DNA of 64,000 nucleotides from an uncultured Candidatus Altimarinota bacterium (GCA_937924685.1 CALEVN010000001.1:1-64000), one strand, 5' to 3'; shown: positions 1 to 10,515, counted from the stretch's first letter. A program made the numbers and translations. The notes: generated by a model from the letters alone, not told the origin.

Positions 1-1
1 T

Positions 2-835
2 AATGCATTTCTCAAATACAAACCAGATATAGTCGTCGTGACGAATATTGATCCTGATCATCTTGATTTTTTCAAAACTGAGGAGGCCTACATCGATGCA
101 TTTCATGTTTTTGCTCGCTCAGCTCGATGTCTCGTGATGCTTGCTAATGAAGCGGAGAAAAAGGGTATGATATGACTCGCTCCCACCACGGTTCTTGTTT
201 CTCATGATACTTTTGAAGTTGTTGGCGAGGCATTTAACAATATTCAACCAGGGAAATATTCCTTCACACTTCCAGATCTTCTCGTTCCAGGTGACCATAT
301 CCGTCTCGATGCTGAGCTTGCGTATGTTGTGAGTCAGCTTCTCTGACTCGATACAGAGGCTTCAAAAAAATCTCTCGCACAGTATCCAGGGAGTTGGAGA
401 CGTATGGAAGTGATTGGCACGACGAAAAATTCAAACCTCGTCATGAGTGACTATGGTCATCATCCAACCGAAATAATTGCGACACTCGGAGCTCTCAAAA
501 AAGCTCATCCCAATAAAAAACTCATTGTCTTCTTCGAACCTCATCAGTATTCTCGAACGTATGAGCTTCGAGAGGAATTTGCGACGAGCTTTGGCAGTGC
601 CGATATGCTCTATATCTCTGATATTTATGCTGCTCGTGATATCGACGAAAGACGCGATATGATAAACTCAAAAATCCTCGCTGAAATGGTGGCGAAAAAT
701 TCTCCGTGTGAATACGTCGGTACACTTGACGATGCTCGAAAAAAACTACAAACCGTCGATGCAGAACAAAAGAATTCTCTCCTCCTTTTACTCGGAGCAG
801 GAAATATTGATGAGCTGAGGTTTTACATAATATAA
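2..835 (+). CDS. murC: UDP-N-acetylmuramate--L-alanine ligase, C-terminal part (5' end outside window)
   Basis: The gene enters the window already open and ends at TAA. It joins a stretch reading VVVTNIDPDHLDFF to a C-terminal domain with DYGHHPTEI and FFEPHQYSRT, which are Mur ligase central and C-terminal signatures; the HHPTEI and PHQYSRT combination is typical of MurC (or the related Mpl). MurC adds L-Ala to UDP-MurNAc in cytoplasmic peptidoglycan precursor synthesis. Two in-frame TGA codons are read as Gly. About 277 residues are visible; the N-terminal UDP-binding and ATP P-loop region lies upstream. Peptidoglycan synthesis also appears in ddl (7.3 kb) and alr (33.8 kb). Mpl is the main alternative. 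Confidence 0.85.
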
Positions 836-846
836 TTTCTTATATT

Positions 847-873
847 TTGACTATTGGAAATATATATTAAAAT
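847..873 (+). promoter_or_regulatory. Putative promoter, leaderless arrangement
   Basis: TTGACT at 847-852 and TAAAAT at 868-873 are separated by 15 bp. The ATG at 880 lies 6 nt after the -10 box, so the transcript would start at or very near the start codon. Same geometry as several other single genes here. Confidence 0.45.
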
Positions 874-879
874 ATTTCT

Positions 880-1386
880 ATGCGACAATTTTTTACTTCT
901 CCGGATGTAGTTTGATGAGAAAGTGAGAGAAAAGGAGATTATCATGTGGCTACTATTTATACTGTTGAGGTAGGCAAGGATGTAGCTAATTTAGACGGAG
1001 CAATACTTATAAATAATTCGCGTATTATCCAGGTCCTCAATGAGGCACCTGTAGTAGAGAGGAGATTTCTGCAACGACCAAAATGACACCAACATACATG
1101 GATTAATCTGGTATGACTTCTTCGTAATATCCCAAACGTTGCGGATGAGATAGATGATACAAATAGCTCGAATAGACAGTTTATTTGGTCGGGTGATGGG
1201 AAAATTACGGATTTAAGAGATATTATGTGACGTTCCGAGGAGATTCAGTACCCTCCATTTGGTCAATATTTTACGAGTACTGATGCTCTTTTAGAAGCAC
1301 TTGAAAAAACATGGAGAAAGCTCGATAGTGGCGCTATGTCCCATGGATTTCCGGCAAAAATGCATCACTTTTATAGAAATGATTAA
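880..1386 (+). CDS. Hypothetical protein with five UGA codons
   Basis: A 168-residue protein, open only if TGA is glycine; two TGA codons are adjacent at residues 12-13. It begins MRQFFTSPDVV and ends at TAA. The composition is polar and mixed with no clear membrane segment or signal peptide. I recognise no family. It follows murC after 44 bp but probably has its own promoter. Its stop overlaps by 4 nt the stop of the convergent gene on the other strand. The continuous frame through five TGA codons and the codon-like composition argue that it is real. Confidence 0.6.
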
Positions 1387-1820
1387 AGTCCTGGTTCTAT
1401 CCTGAGCTCTCGCCACGCCCGTTGAAATTCTTTTTTATATTCGAACGGTATATTGAGACAGGTAATAAAAGTATGACGGGGGACTTCACCAGACTCATCT
1501 TTTTCATTTTCAGAGAGGAGGAGAAATATTTTTTGATTGTAGTATATGAGGATTGTATTTTTGTCGTTCCCAGAGAGTTTTATTTTTGCGTATTCTCTGA
1601 GTCACGGATATTTTTTCGACAATTCATGTACACGTATGCCTCTGTCGAGGGCTTCAAAGACAATATTTTCTTTTAATTTTTTACTTACCCTACTTTTTAC
1701 CATATTTATTACGTGTTTTGTCATCGACACACCGACCCGAATTCCATTTGGATAGAGCCTATGGTAGAGCTCGGGTTGATATCATTCCCCGACGAGCCAG
1801 TGTTCGAGAAACTGATTCAT
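1383..1820 (-). CDS. Hypothetical protein, 145 aa
   Basis: Begins MNQFLEHWLVGEGYQ and ends at TAA, with two in-frame TGA (Gly) codons. It is Lys/Arg-rich with a probable alpha/beta fold; no family recognised. It lies 9 nt downstream of the gene at 1830-2393 on the same strand, so the two are probably co-transcribed. Under the standard code the frame breaks into three short pieces. Confidence 0.6.
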
Positions 1821-1829
1821 ACTATTAAA

Positions 1830-2393
1830 TTATGCCTCTATGAGACCAACATCGTGTGGTACGAGAGCGTCGATAGTAGCATAGGTAGCCTTGATGCCTT
1901 GAGGAACACGAATAGAGACACGATCTCCGATTTTTGCTTGTAAATACGTGACAGATGCAGGAATGACCTGGTAGAGACCACTTTGAGTAATGACGGTAAA
2001 ACGATCACCATCTTTAATAAGTGTACCAGTCATCATATCAAAATCGATTTCATCGATGATTTTATATTGAAAAGAACCGTCAGCCTTGATAGTAGCCTTG
2101 AGCTTACTTCCTTCGACGATCTTTGATTTACTCGCGTAGTTCGCAGGGACAGGGTAGATTTTTTTATCAGAGCCAATCATGCCCTTACCATTAAAGACGC
2201 CTTCTATGACTTTTGATTTACCATGTTTGTAGGCATGCAGTCCAGCTGGCATCGGCGTCTCTTCTTCGAGGGATACTTTTTTACCGAGCACTTGCGACAT
2301 GAGATGTTTTGCGTGATGCAGTGAGCGTTCGGCTGTATTTATGAGTTCGGAGAGAGCTCTGAGCGAAGCGTCTTGATTTGGTTTGCGATTCAT
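1830..2393 (-). CDS. Hypothetical protein, 187 aa, Lys-rich
   Basis: A single unbroken frame from MNRKPNQDASLR to TAA with no TGA. The first ~45 residues look alpha-helical; the remainder has beta-type periodicity with repeated VIEGVFNGKG and KIVEGSKLKA segments, suggesting two related beta modules. No catalytic motif seen. It is probably soluble and cytoplasmic, with no signal peptide. It heads a two-gene unit with the 145-aa gene downstream. Confidence 0.65.
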   Translation of the reverse strand: MNRKPNQDASLRALSELINTAERSLHHAKHLMSQVLGKKVSLEEETPMPAGLHAYKHGKSKVIEGVFNGKGMIGSDKKIYPVPANYASKSKIVEGSKLKATIKADGSFQYKIIDEIDFDMMTGTLIKDGDRFTVITQSGLYQVIPASVTYLQAKIGDRVSIRVPQGIKATYATIDALVPHDVGLIEA

Positions 2394-2404
2394 ATAGGTA
2401 TATC

Positions 2405-2527
2405 CTACACTTCTTTTTTTACCATCTCAACATTTCGCATCTGTACCTTTCCTGGTTTATTATCTAGTATAGTTTTATATTCAAGAGTGCCTATTTTATC
2501 AGTAAATACGAATGAGCCATGTCACAC
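2405..2527 (-). CDS. Possible small protein overlapping the end of the prepilin peptidase gene
   Basis: A 40-codon frame starting at a GTG and ending at TAG, with protein-like text such as GTLEYKTILDNKPGK and VEMVKKEV. It overlaps the last ~30 nt of the prepilin peptidase in another frame and otherwise fills the ~100-bp gap before the next gene. There is no ATG at the 5' end and no independent support, so it may be a degraded remnant or chance. Confidence 0.25.
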
Positions 2528-3413
2528 AAAAACCCAGAAAAAGGAGGGGGGCGACGGGCAAAATATCGAGTTGTTTTCCTCGGAACACTTTTCCGACGAG
2601 CCAAAAAGCTGTACCAAGCGTGTATCCGATACCAATAGTCCACCAGAGATAAATTGGTCCGAGGATGAGGCCGAGCAGTATACCCAGTCGGACATCACCA
2701 CCACCGACCCATGTTGGGAGGTGATCTATCTCTGATACAGAAGGTATGAGCTTATCTGCATGTTCTTCGCTGGCAAAGATTTTCACAATGAGCCAAAAAG
2801 GAAAAAAGAACGGAAGCGTAATAATATTTGGGATACGGTAAAATTGTTTTTTCTGAACGACGTGTATGAGAGCGGGTATAATCATCTGCAGAAGGTAAAA
2901 GAGCATACCAACAAGAGAACCCATGAAGGCCATGTTTGGTTCTTGTAAGAGTCACATATGATAGGTGCCCCAAGAAAATGCGATGAATATAAGAGCGATG
3001 ATAATCATCGGAAGAGAGAGTCGATCTGGAATGGTGAAACTTTTGATATCCTCAAATGCGAGCATGAGAAGCATCGTGAGCATGATGAGATGTGAACCGA
3101 TCTCCATGAGGCTGAATCATTCTGTTATAAATATCGTTCCGAAGAGCATCCAGAGAAGTCCAGTCATGGCTTCTATGCTAAAAACCCATGATGGTATCTC
3201 AGACTGACACTGTCGACACTTACCCCGCTGAGCGATATAGGAAATAATGGGCAAAAGCTCATACCAGCGCAATCGTTCGTAGCACGATGTACAATGACTT
3301 CTACCAGTCCAAAATGATCGCTGTAATCCAGTTTCCATGATAACACCACAGAAACTCCCCACACAGGAACCAAAAACAAAGAGACTAATAACGAGAAATA
3401 AAAAATGCACCAT
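2496..3413 (-). CDS. pilD: Prepilin peptidase (A24 aspartic protease)
   Basis: A 305-residue membrane protein. The N-terminal part has the cytoplasmic Zn module CTSCYERLRW and CRQC; the C-terminal part has the catalytic GGGDVRLG motif, and the segment LAFEDIKSFTIPDRL carries the other catalytic Asp. It cleaves leader peptides of type IV pilins and pseudopilins at the inner membrane. Several hydrophobic segments are present. Three TGA codons are read as Gly, the last directly before the TAA stop. The partial pilus-type ATPase at 63.2 kb is a possible partner. Under the standard code the gene appears as two fragments. Confidence 0.88.
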
Positions 3414-3451
3414 ATAGGTGCATTGTAGAGAATTATCTTTTTTTAGAAATA

Positions 3452-4285
3452 TTATTTCAAAAACTCTGGATTCATCGCGATTTTGATATCAAAGTTTGGC
3501 TTTGGAAGTTCAGGAGCCATATCTTCAAGTGCTTGAAGGATTATTTCACTCACGACGAGGTAACGGAACCATTTGTTTTCACCAGGAACGATATACCAAG
3601 GACAATCACTCGTTGAAGTGTGCTCGATAGCTTTTTCAAAAGCTTCCATGTATTCTGGCCATTTTTTTCTCTCTTCCATATCTGATGGGCGGAATTTCCA
3701 TGCTTTATCAGGTTTTTCGAGACGATGTTTGATACGTTTGAGTTGATATTCAGATGATATATGGAGCATGATTTTTACGACTTTTGTATTGTGATCAGTG
3801 AGCATACGTTCAAAATCATTGATATGATCATAGCGTTTTTTGATAAGATCACGATCGATAATTTCATGGACACGGGTGATAATGACATCTTCGTAGTGAC
3901 TTCGATTAAATATACCTATTTTCCCTTTTGCAGGGACTTCCTGATGGATACGCCAGAGAAAATCATGTGAGAGTTCTTCTGAGCTTGGTTGTTTAAACGA
4001 TACGACGTTACATCCCTGAGGATTGATGCCCTGAGTGACGGCCTTGATTGTCGAGTCTTTTCCTGCCGCATCCATCGCTTGGAGGACGACGAGAAGCGAC
4101 TGCTTTCCTTCGGCGTAGAGTGTATCCTGGAGTTCGATAATTTTTTCACGATTTTTCTCGAGACGGTGGAGGGCAGATTCTTCATCCCATTTTCCCACTT
4201 CATCAGTTTTTATTTTCCCGAGATGGATATTCTCACCTGGTTTAACACGAAAATCAGAGAGGTCGACTTGGCGGTGTTTTGACAT
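3452..4285 (-). CDS. ppk2: Polyphosphate kinase 2 family protein
   Basis: 277 residues, no TGA, ends at TAA. PPK2 proteins transfer phosphate between polyphosphate and nucleotides. The Walker A-like MDAAGKDSTIK lies near residue 70, a conserved FNRSHYEDV follows, and PWYIVPGENKWFRYLV near the C-terminus is typical of the family. It is cytoplasmic, with family-normal length. PPK2 subclass (nucleoside mono- or diphosphate preference) cannot be fixed by eye. It may recharge NTPs in an organism with reduced energy metabolism (inference). Confidence 0.9.
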   Translation of the reverse strand: MSKHRQVDLSDFRVKPGENIHLGKIKTDEVGKWDEESALHRLEKNREKIIELQDTLYAEGKQSLLVVLQAMDAAGKDSTIKAVTQGINPQGCNVVSFKQPSSEELSHDFLWRIHQEVPAKGKIGIFNRSHYEDVIITRVHEIIDRDLIKKRYDHINDFERMLTDHNTKVVKIMLHISSEYQLKRIKHRLEKPDKAWKFRPSDMEERKKWPEYMEAFEKAIEHTSTSDCPWYIVPGENKWFRYLVVSEIILQALEDMAPELPKPNFDIKIAMNPEFLK

Positions 4286-4347
4286 ACGTAACAGACAAAA
4301 AATAAGAGTACAACAGCAGTGTACCCTATATTTTTCATGAAATCAAA

Positions 4348-5295
4348 TTATTCGCGGGGATATTTCTGCCTTTTCTGGAGCGAGAGTTGCTGCTCCATGA
4401 GAGTCCTATTTTTCGCCATGAGATCACCGATAATACCAAGAGAAAAAAGAGTAATCCCAATCGTGATAGAGACGCCAGAGATAATGAGCGATTGTATAGC
4501 CTCACGTCCTACGCCTGTAAAATAATATAAATAGACAAATCGTGTCACCCCCGCGATACCAACAAGGAGTGATGGGAGGCTCAGTACAAAAAAGACTTTG
4601 AGAGGTTCGTAGAGAATATAAACTTTTGTGATATTCATCATTGTTTTTGCGATATGTTCCCAAATATTGTGAAATAGACGAGAAGGTCGAGTTGGCGCAT
4701 GAGTATCAATCGATATCCATGCTATATTGAGGCCCTTTTTGTATGCCTGAATTAGAGTATCGATAACGTATGAAAATCTGGATGTGACATTTATTTCATA
4801 GAGTGCTTCGCGAGAATACGCTCGAAAACCGCTCACTGAATCAGGTATTTTTTCTCCAGCCACCGCACTGACAAAACGGTTTCAGAGTCTCTGCAGAAAC
4901 CTTTTAAACGTCGAAAAATGCGGATTGATCCCAGGTCTTCTATTTCCTATAACCATTTCTGCTCTACCATCGAGAATTGGTTGGATTAATTCTGGAATTT
5001 TATTCCCAGGGTATTGATTGTCCCCATCAGTATTGACGACGATATCAGCACCGAGCATCAGACTGTGCATAATACCGTGATGAAAGGCGACACCGAGACC
5101 TCGATTACCTTTGAACTGTATGATGTGATGGACTCCGAGCTCCCTGGCGACTTCTACTGTTCTATCCGTACTTCCATCATTGATAATCAGATATTCTATC
5201 TCGACTCCTGGTATAGATTTTGGGAGTCCGTGAAAAGTAAGAGGAAGTGTCTCTTCTTCATTTTTACAGGGGATTTGGATGATAAGCTTGATCAT
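4348..5295 (-). CDS. Glycosyltransferase family 2, polyprenyl-phosphate sugar transferase type
   Basis: 315 residues. The N-terminal GT-A domain has IPCKNEEETLP, LIINDGSTDRT and NTDGDNQYP (nucleotide-sugar and metal site), as in DPM1/GtrB-like enzymes that load a sugar onto undecaprenyl phosphate. Two C-terminal hydrophobic segments (about residues 215-240 and 265-290) anchor it in the membrane. One TGA (Gly) near residue 138 splits it under the standard code. The ATG lies 2 nt after the stop of the upstream membrane gene, indicating one transcript. Likely role: envelope polysaccharide or protein glycosylation; the sugar is unknown. Confidence 0.85.
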
Positions 5296-5297
5296 AT

Positions 5298-5951
5298 TTA
5301 TGCATCTTGGTTATCATCTTCTGTCAGTATCATGATACTCACAAGTGCTATGAGTATACCTACGACCAATGCCACAAAATAGGCTACTCTCCCTATCACA
5401 GCTATCTCAGCAAATATAGACCACATGCCAACGTAGGAAAGGAGACAAATAATGAGAAGTGTGACTATATTCGCAAGAGGAGAATGTTTTTTTACTTGAT
5501 ATTGTTCTTCTGGTACGCCATTAAAATTTGCCAAAATAGCACATACGAGAGTGACCCAGAGTAGCTGCAATGTATCTATCGCTGCAGAGGCATATGATTG
5601 CCAATCTTCAGGTACTATTTTTACTTTTTGCAGGATGAGAAGTATAAGATAAATAGTAAATATCGTAGGAAATATAATTTTTGACTGTAACAAGAGAAAG
5701 CCTCTCCAAATAGGCACTTTTTGTGCTTTGATATCATCCCAGAGAATGTGCCAATGATATGTATGTATAGGTGGTACTTCTTCCATGGTATCGATGAGAA
5801 TAGCGAGCACTATCCCCAGAATGATACACATAGAAGGAAATTGAGGATACATATCGAGCCCGAGCGAAAGTACTGCAAGCAAGACTGCGAAAATACCCCA
5901 GAGTATATACCAATATTTATTTGACGATGTGAGCATGGTGGTGTTCGACAT
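5298..5951 (-). CDS. Multi-pass membrane protein, unknown function
   Basis: 217 residues, no TGA, ends at TAA. Six or so hydrophobic segments (for example YWYILWGIFAVLLAVLSL and IIFPTIFTIYLILLILQ) and a charged C-terminus TEDDNQDA. No family recognised. It overlaps the upstream DUF1616-like gene by 35 nt and is followed immediately by the glycosyltransferase, so the three form an operon probably concerned with the cell envelope. Confidence 0.7.
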   Translation of the reverse strand: MSNTTMLTSSNKYWYILWGIFAVLLAVLSLGLDMYPQFPSMCIILGIVLAILIDTMEEVPPIHTYHWHILWDDIKAQKVPIWRGFLLLQSKIIFPTIFTIYLILLILQKVKIVPEDWQSYASAAIDTLQLLWVTLVCAILANFNGVPEEQYQVKKHSPLANIVTLLIICLLSYVGMWSIFAEIAVIGRVAYFVALVVGILIALVSIMILTEDDNQDA

Positions 5952-6366
5952 AAAAAGTACCCCCCATAGCCGCTAAAGTAACACCACAAATCGTGAAAAA
6001 TACACTCCAAATAGTCAATGGAACGCCCAAGAAATTTACATAAAAAAGCAGGAGCGGTACTGCAGAAATAGAGAGAGCAATCGAGAGTACAAAACGCTCG
6101 AGACCATCGATCATATGGATTTCTTCTTTTTCATCTGGTATTTTTGTATTTCTTTCATCAGTTTTATCGATCAGATTTTCGTTTCCCGTGAGAGGAAAAG
6201 TCCAGCGTGTAATCCAGTACCCAGGGAGTCAGAGCACGACGATAGAACCAATGATCATACGAGGCATATGAAGCCATGAAAGCTGAGCTTCACCCCATAT
6301 ACACAGACCAGTAACTGCGAGCAAAATAACAGAGAAAAGAGCGATAAGAAGAGTGGATTTTTTCAT
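5917..6366 (-). CDS. DUF1616-like membrane protein
   Basis: 149 residues, beginning MKKSTLLIALFSVILL (first membrane segment). It contains GLPGYWITRWTFP and, further on, GLERFVLSIALSISAVPLL, the arrangement I associate with DUF1616 membrane proteins. The Gly before LPGY is a TGA, so under the standard code only the C-terminal half would be called. It ends at TAA and overlaps the next gene by 35 nt. The function of the family is not established; context suggests envelope work with the downstream glycosyltransferase. Confidence 0.6.
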
Positions 6367-6428
6367 TGGTTTTTATTATAGGAAACAGAGAATATTTATC
6401 AATATCGATTTTAGTCAAGAGTACAAAT

Positions 6429-6456
6429 TTGACTTACCATCTCCTGACGGTACCAT
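6429..6456 (+). promoter_or_regulatory. Putative promoter for the secreted protein at 6474
   Basis: TTGACT (6429-6434) and TACCAT (6451-6456) with a 16-bp spacer, ending 17 nt before the chosen ATG. Confidence 0.35.
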
Positions 6457-6473
6457 TTCTCACAGTCTTTTCT

Positions 6474-7310
6474 ATGATTCATAAGCTCGTTGCTAGTATA
6501 AGTATCATGAGTTTAGCAGGGGTCCATGTTTTTGGGCTCGATGCTTCTTCTAGCACTACTGTCTCAGAAAATCCCACATATACTGATATTTCTGCATCGA
6601 GTAATACTGGCGGCATGGACCCAGAGGTGCGGCGTATCTATCTCTCTATGATTTCTCCAGAGCAGGCACCACTTGTCACTGACAGCGGTCGTTTTATCGT
6701 ATCTTCAGTACAGTCGTATGATGTTGGTACGGTTATTAGTAGCTGTTCATTTATCGCTCGGAAAAATATTATAGCCCTCCTCACAGCTCTCGGAATGACA
6801 AATCCTGGAGTTGCTCAAGGCGATGCAAATGATCTTATACGATATGGTCGTTTCAATCGTACACTCACGTCATTTACTGACAAAAAACTCCTCATAGAAG
6901 CGCTCAATAAAAGAAAAACTGATTTTGTAGAGACAGTATTTGACGTCTACCGTCATGTACCAACTCGTTCTTATGCGATGCAAGGGCACCGTGTGGCGGT
7001 TTTTCTCGGTGACGATGAACAGTGGTATATTCTCGATCCTATCGATGGTGAAAAGACGACTGCTCCTCAACTCTTCGAAAACTATCTCGCTCACGATGTT
7101 GATAATGCCGAATGGCTTGTGAGACTTCCGGGATATAGCTTTATGAACCCACTCGAATCAGATAGTTTGATGAGTATTCTGCCATTTTTCTCGGATGACG
7201 TACGACAACTCTTCTGACAAAATCCAACATTTGTTGGAATGCAGCCAAAAATAGAAGATGCATGAGAAGTCGTCGATACCAGTGCAATCTATCCTCTTGT
7301 TTCTGCTTAA
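6474..7310 (+). CDS. Predicted secreted or anchored protein, 278 aa
   Basis: The start at 6474 gives a signal-peptide-like N-terminus (MIHKLVASISIMSLAGVHVFG); a longer frame from a TTG at 6366 also exists but lacks this logic. The mature part contains YAMQGHRVAVFLGDDEQWYILDP, reminiscent of transglutaminase-like or papain-like folds in which a Cys/His/Asp set is used (a Cys lies in SSCSFIARKN, a His in MQGHRVAV, an Asp in ILDPIDG). That resemblance is by eye only. Two TGA codons near the C-terminus are Gly; under the standard code the last ~30 residues would be lost. It ends at TAA one base before the convergent ddl stop. Confidence 0.6.
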
Positions 7311-8330
7311 TTAAGCGGAGAGAAGCATTTCCATAAAATCACCCATACTGCGTCCTGTTTTTCGCCACATTTTTGGTATAAATGATGCTGTTGTGGCCCC
7401 CGGGAAAGTATTTACCTCAAGAAAAAAAATCTCATTTCCGCGTACACGATAATCAATCCGTGCAACACCTCGACAACCAAGCTGAGTATAGATTTTTTTG
7501 GATATGCTCGATAGCTCTGTACGGAGGTGCTCAGAGAGGTGCTCAGCAAATATCTCATTACTTCCATCGGATTCGTATTTCTCTTGCCAATCAAAAAGCT
7601 CAGCTTTTATATTGACGATTTGCATGATAGGGAGGACTTCTGGATTACTATTTGGTCCCACGACCCCGACAGTGTACTCTTCACCTTCTATATACTCTTG
7701 TACGATAGGTCTATCTGTGTAGTCGGGGAAATGTCTGAGAAATGATTTTTTTGATCCTACAGCACCGAGCGTACCTATATTTTTAGCTGTGAGTGCAGAT
7801 GTATTCTGATAGACTTCTTCGATGCTCGTGAAGAGTTTCTGTATGGTGGAGGCTTTATTGGTCGCGACAGTGCTTCCTCCACAGTTTGGTTTTACGATAA
7901 CTGGGGCGGGAAGTGTATCTGTTTTTGTTGGTGAAATGGTTTCTTCTGAGAAGCCAAGCATTTTCGGAACATGAATACCGGGTACCCATGACTTTGGTAC
8001 ATGCACGATACCGAGATGTTCTACGACACAATTTGTATGGAATTTATCGATACAGAGAGCATGCGTCGTGCTCGGACTTCCGACATACCGGAGACCCAGC
8101 GATTCACAGAGTCCAGTGATTGCACCATCTTCACCATATCGGCCGTGCAGATATGGTATAACTTGGTCATAGCTTTGATATCGTGAGAGAAACTCATCTA
8201 TTTCTTCAGGTATATCATACACATCATAGGTGTGCTTTGTTTCCTTCAAAAATGTCTGAAGTCACTCATTGCTTCGGAGACTAATTGGGCGTTCGGGGGA
8301 TATACCGCCAGTGAGGAGAGCTATGTGCAT
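7311..8330 (-). CDS. ddl: D-alanine--D-alanine ligase
   Basis: 339 residues of ATP-grasp enzyme. It joins two D-Ala for the peptidoglycan pentapeptide in the cytoplasm. The N-terminus reads MHIALLTGGISPERPISL (family MKxxVLxGGxSxEREVSL); the body has PVIVKPNCGGST, VQEYIEGEEYTVGVV and the metal-binding C-terminal FLEVNTFPGATTASFIP. The Gly at residue 23 is TGA, so standard-code callers would start the protein 27 residues late and lose the first glycine-rich motif. It ends at TAA. Alanine racemase, which supplies the substrate, is at 33.8 kb. Confidence 0.92.
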
Positions 8331-8333
8331 ATT

Positions 8334-9419
8334 TTATGGTACTATGGTTGATCCAGCTGGATAGACTATACGTGCATTGGCAAATTCATCCATGAAATAT
8401 CTCTCGACGAAATCACGTGTCTGCTCCCAGAGCGCACCGTAAGGGAGAGCATAAAAGTCTGATTCAGATTTGAGATTGAATCGCTGAAGCATAGCACGGA
8501 TAGCATTCTCATAGGGATTATACGAAGAATATTTTTGTATCACCTTTCCGAGTACTGTAGAGATACTTGAGTATTTTACTGATCACCAGACTTCTCCAGA
8601 TTTTTGCATGACGAAGAGAGTATTGCCTTCACTGCGATAATCGATTGGTGCAGGATTGAGAGATGCCGCTACTTGATCAAAATTTTTATCTTGCAGGTTT
8701 TTTATGAGAGAGAGGTCGGTACTGATAATCTTTGTAGCGCCAGGTGTGTATTGGACTTCACCAGAAAAAGTGAGATAGGGAACCTGATCTCCTGCATTTT
8801 TGAGTGAGAGAAGCGTGCTGATGATGGCAAACACTTCTTTCCGAGTCGCAAGATTGTTGTGTTTCCAGAGGAGCTGAGGTGCGCTACTTGTACCACTTTG
8901 GGTGACAGTTATGACACCAGCATCGAGAGCAGAATGGAGGAGATTTTCTTGCCAGTCTGCCGCTGGTTGACCATTTGTATCATAAAATGTCGCATCATGA
9001 GAACCGCTCACGATGTCCATATTCGCTGCTTTCCAAATGATAGCGAGGGCTTCTGCTTTGGTGATTTTATCACGAGGACGAGTCGTCGTATTGTCTCGAG
9101 TGATGACGCCCCTATCTGCAGCGAGCTCAACAGCACGGCAAACCCACGCATCAGCACTACTGCTCTCAAAAGTAGCATCAGAAAAATACCCCTTACAACT
9201 ATAGTTCGATGGAAGTGCCACACCTCGTAACTTGAGTGACATACCGATGACCTCCTGTCTTGTTACCGTATCATCGAGACGATATGCATCGAGATTATTC
9301 TTGTGCGATACGATGATATCAGCATCAGCGAGACGATTCGCTGTGGCACTATCCTCACTCGTATAGGCGAATGAAATCACCGCAGAAGAGAGGAGCAGAC
9401 AAGAGAGGATTTTTTTCAT
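8334..9419 (-). CDS. S-layer homology (SLH) domain surface protein
   Basis: 361 residues. Signal peptide MKKILSCLLLSSAVISFAYT, then SLH-like repeats: VTRQEVIGMSLKLRG..., AVELAADRGVITRDN...ITKAEALAIIWKA..., and ALDAGVIT...ATRKEVFAIISTLL. SLH domains usually bind cell-wall polymers and tether the protein outside. The C-terminal ~90 residues have no family I recognise and include one TGA (Gly), beyond which lies YNPYENAIRAMLQRF. It is a paralogue of the SLH protein at 54.8-55.8 kb. It ends at TAA, 3 nt before the ddl ATG. Confidence 0.82.
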
Positions 9420-9427
9420 ATATATTT

Positions 9428-9454
9428 AGCATATCTTTTTTTACCTCTTCGCAA
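9428..9454 (-). promoter_or_regulatory. Putative promoter of the SLH gene
   Basis: On the minus strand TTGCGA (9454-9449) and TATGCT (9433-9428) are 15 bp apart; the ATG at 9419 follows 8 nt after the -10 box, again a near-leaderless layout. Confidence 0.4.
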
Positions 9455-9520
9455 GTCTATCATGCATGACAACGCACAAAAGAGATATGTAAAAAATGAG
9501 TTTTTATGTGTAATAGAAAA

Positions 9521-9547
9521 TTGACAAATATAATTATTATCTAGTAT
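9521..9547 (+). promoter_or_regulatory. Putative promoter of the metallophosphoesterase gene
   Basis: A perfect TTGACA (9521-9526), 15-bp A/T-rich spacer and TAGTAT (9542-9547); ATG is 8 nt after the -10, so the leader would be one or two bases at most. Confidence 0.5.
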
Positions 9548-9555
9548 TCATTTTC

Positions 9556-10515
9556 ATGAACAAAGAGAGAAAAACACTTGTTCCGTACCATAAAGAATTT
9601 AATATTCCTCGACAGATATTGTTTGAGGTGATTGTTCGTGTGCTCAAAAAACTTGAACCCATTCTTCGTCAACATATTGATCATACCCTCGAAATAGAGC
9701 GTCATATTTTCTCTGTTCCAGAATTGCCAAAACATCTTCACGGAAGCCGTATTGTGCATATATCTGATATGCATTTTCACGAAAAATGGGATCCAGAGAA
9801 AATGGCAGAAGCCTTACTCCAAAAACTGAGAATCATCAAACAAGAAGCAGGTGATACTCCTGTGACTTGTGTTTTTACAGGAGATATACTCTCAAAACAT
9901 ACGAATTTTAGTGCTGTTCAACCACATATTATTCGTTTTATGAATAAATTTCGTGAGATTTTTGGAATACGTACAATTCTCAGAGCATGTGAATGAAATC
10001 ATGATGTTCATAGAAAGCATTGGCAGATTGAAAAAAGAGCACTTCAGCAAATCGGTATTGAATATGACTCAGTATCGACTGGAGGATGAATACAGATAGT
10101 AACAACCCCAGACTTTACCGTTGATGCTGTATGAGCCAGAAAAGCGCTCCAGACTTCGTTGTCTGAGCCATCAGACAATACAGTTATACGTCTGATACTT
10201 TCCCACAATCTCGAAGTGCTCCAGGATATGGATATCACTGAGAGCGCTCTTCCTCAGATTATCATGGGTGGACATACTCACAATGGTCATCTCGGTCTCA
10301 TATCTGACCCATCATTTTCGCATGAGAGTGATATCGTGAGACGATGAATGGCATTTGCGCTCCTCGGATATCGTTTTCCTCTTGTTTCTGGCGTAAAAAC
10401 TGTGACAAAAAATGTCTTTGCTTCTGTGAGTCCTGGTGTTGGCGAAAACGAAAACAGACCTCGCTACAATTCACCGCGAGGTCTGCCTGTTTTTATATTG
10501 GAGAAAAAAGTCTAA
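9556..10515 (+). CDS. Calcineurin-like metallophosphoesterase
   Basis: 319 residues. All phosphoesterase motifs appear in order: HISDMHFH (D-x-H), VFTGDIL (GD), GNHDVH, SHNLEV and GGHTHNGHLG (GHTH), which together bind two metal ions. The Gly of GNHD, residue 147, is encoded by TGA, one of four in the gene. An amphipathic N-terminal region precedes the domain; no clear membrane anchor is seen, so location is uncertain (YkuE-like members are membrane-associated). The last ~15 codons lie across a terminator hairpin. Substrate unknown. Confidence 0.85.
10450..10497. terminator. Bidirectional terminator lying inside the coding end
   Basis: CAGACCTCGC at 10455-10464 and GCGAGGTCTG at 10476-10485 form a perfect 10-bp stem with an 11-nt loop. 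A T-run follows on the plus strand (TTTTT from 10490) and on the minus strand (TTTT-cg-TTTT). It can end both the phosphoesterase transcript and the convergent gene at 10516-11034, although it still codes for the phosphoesterase C-terminus. Confidence 0.75.
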
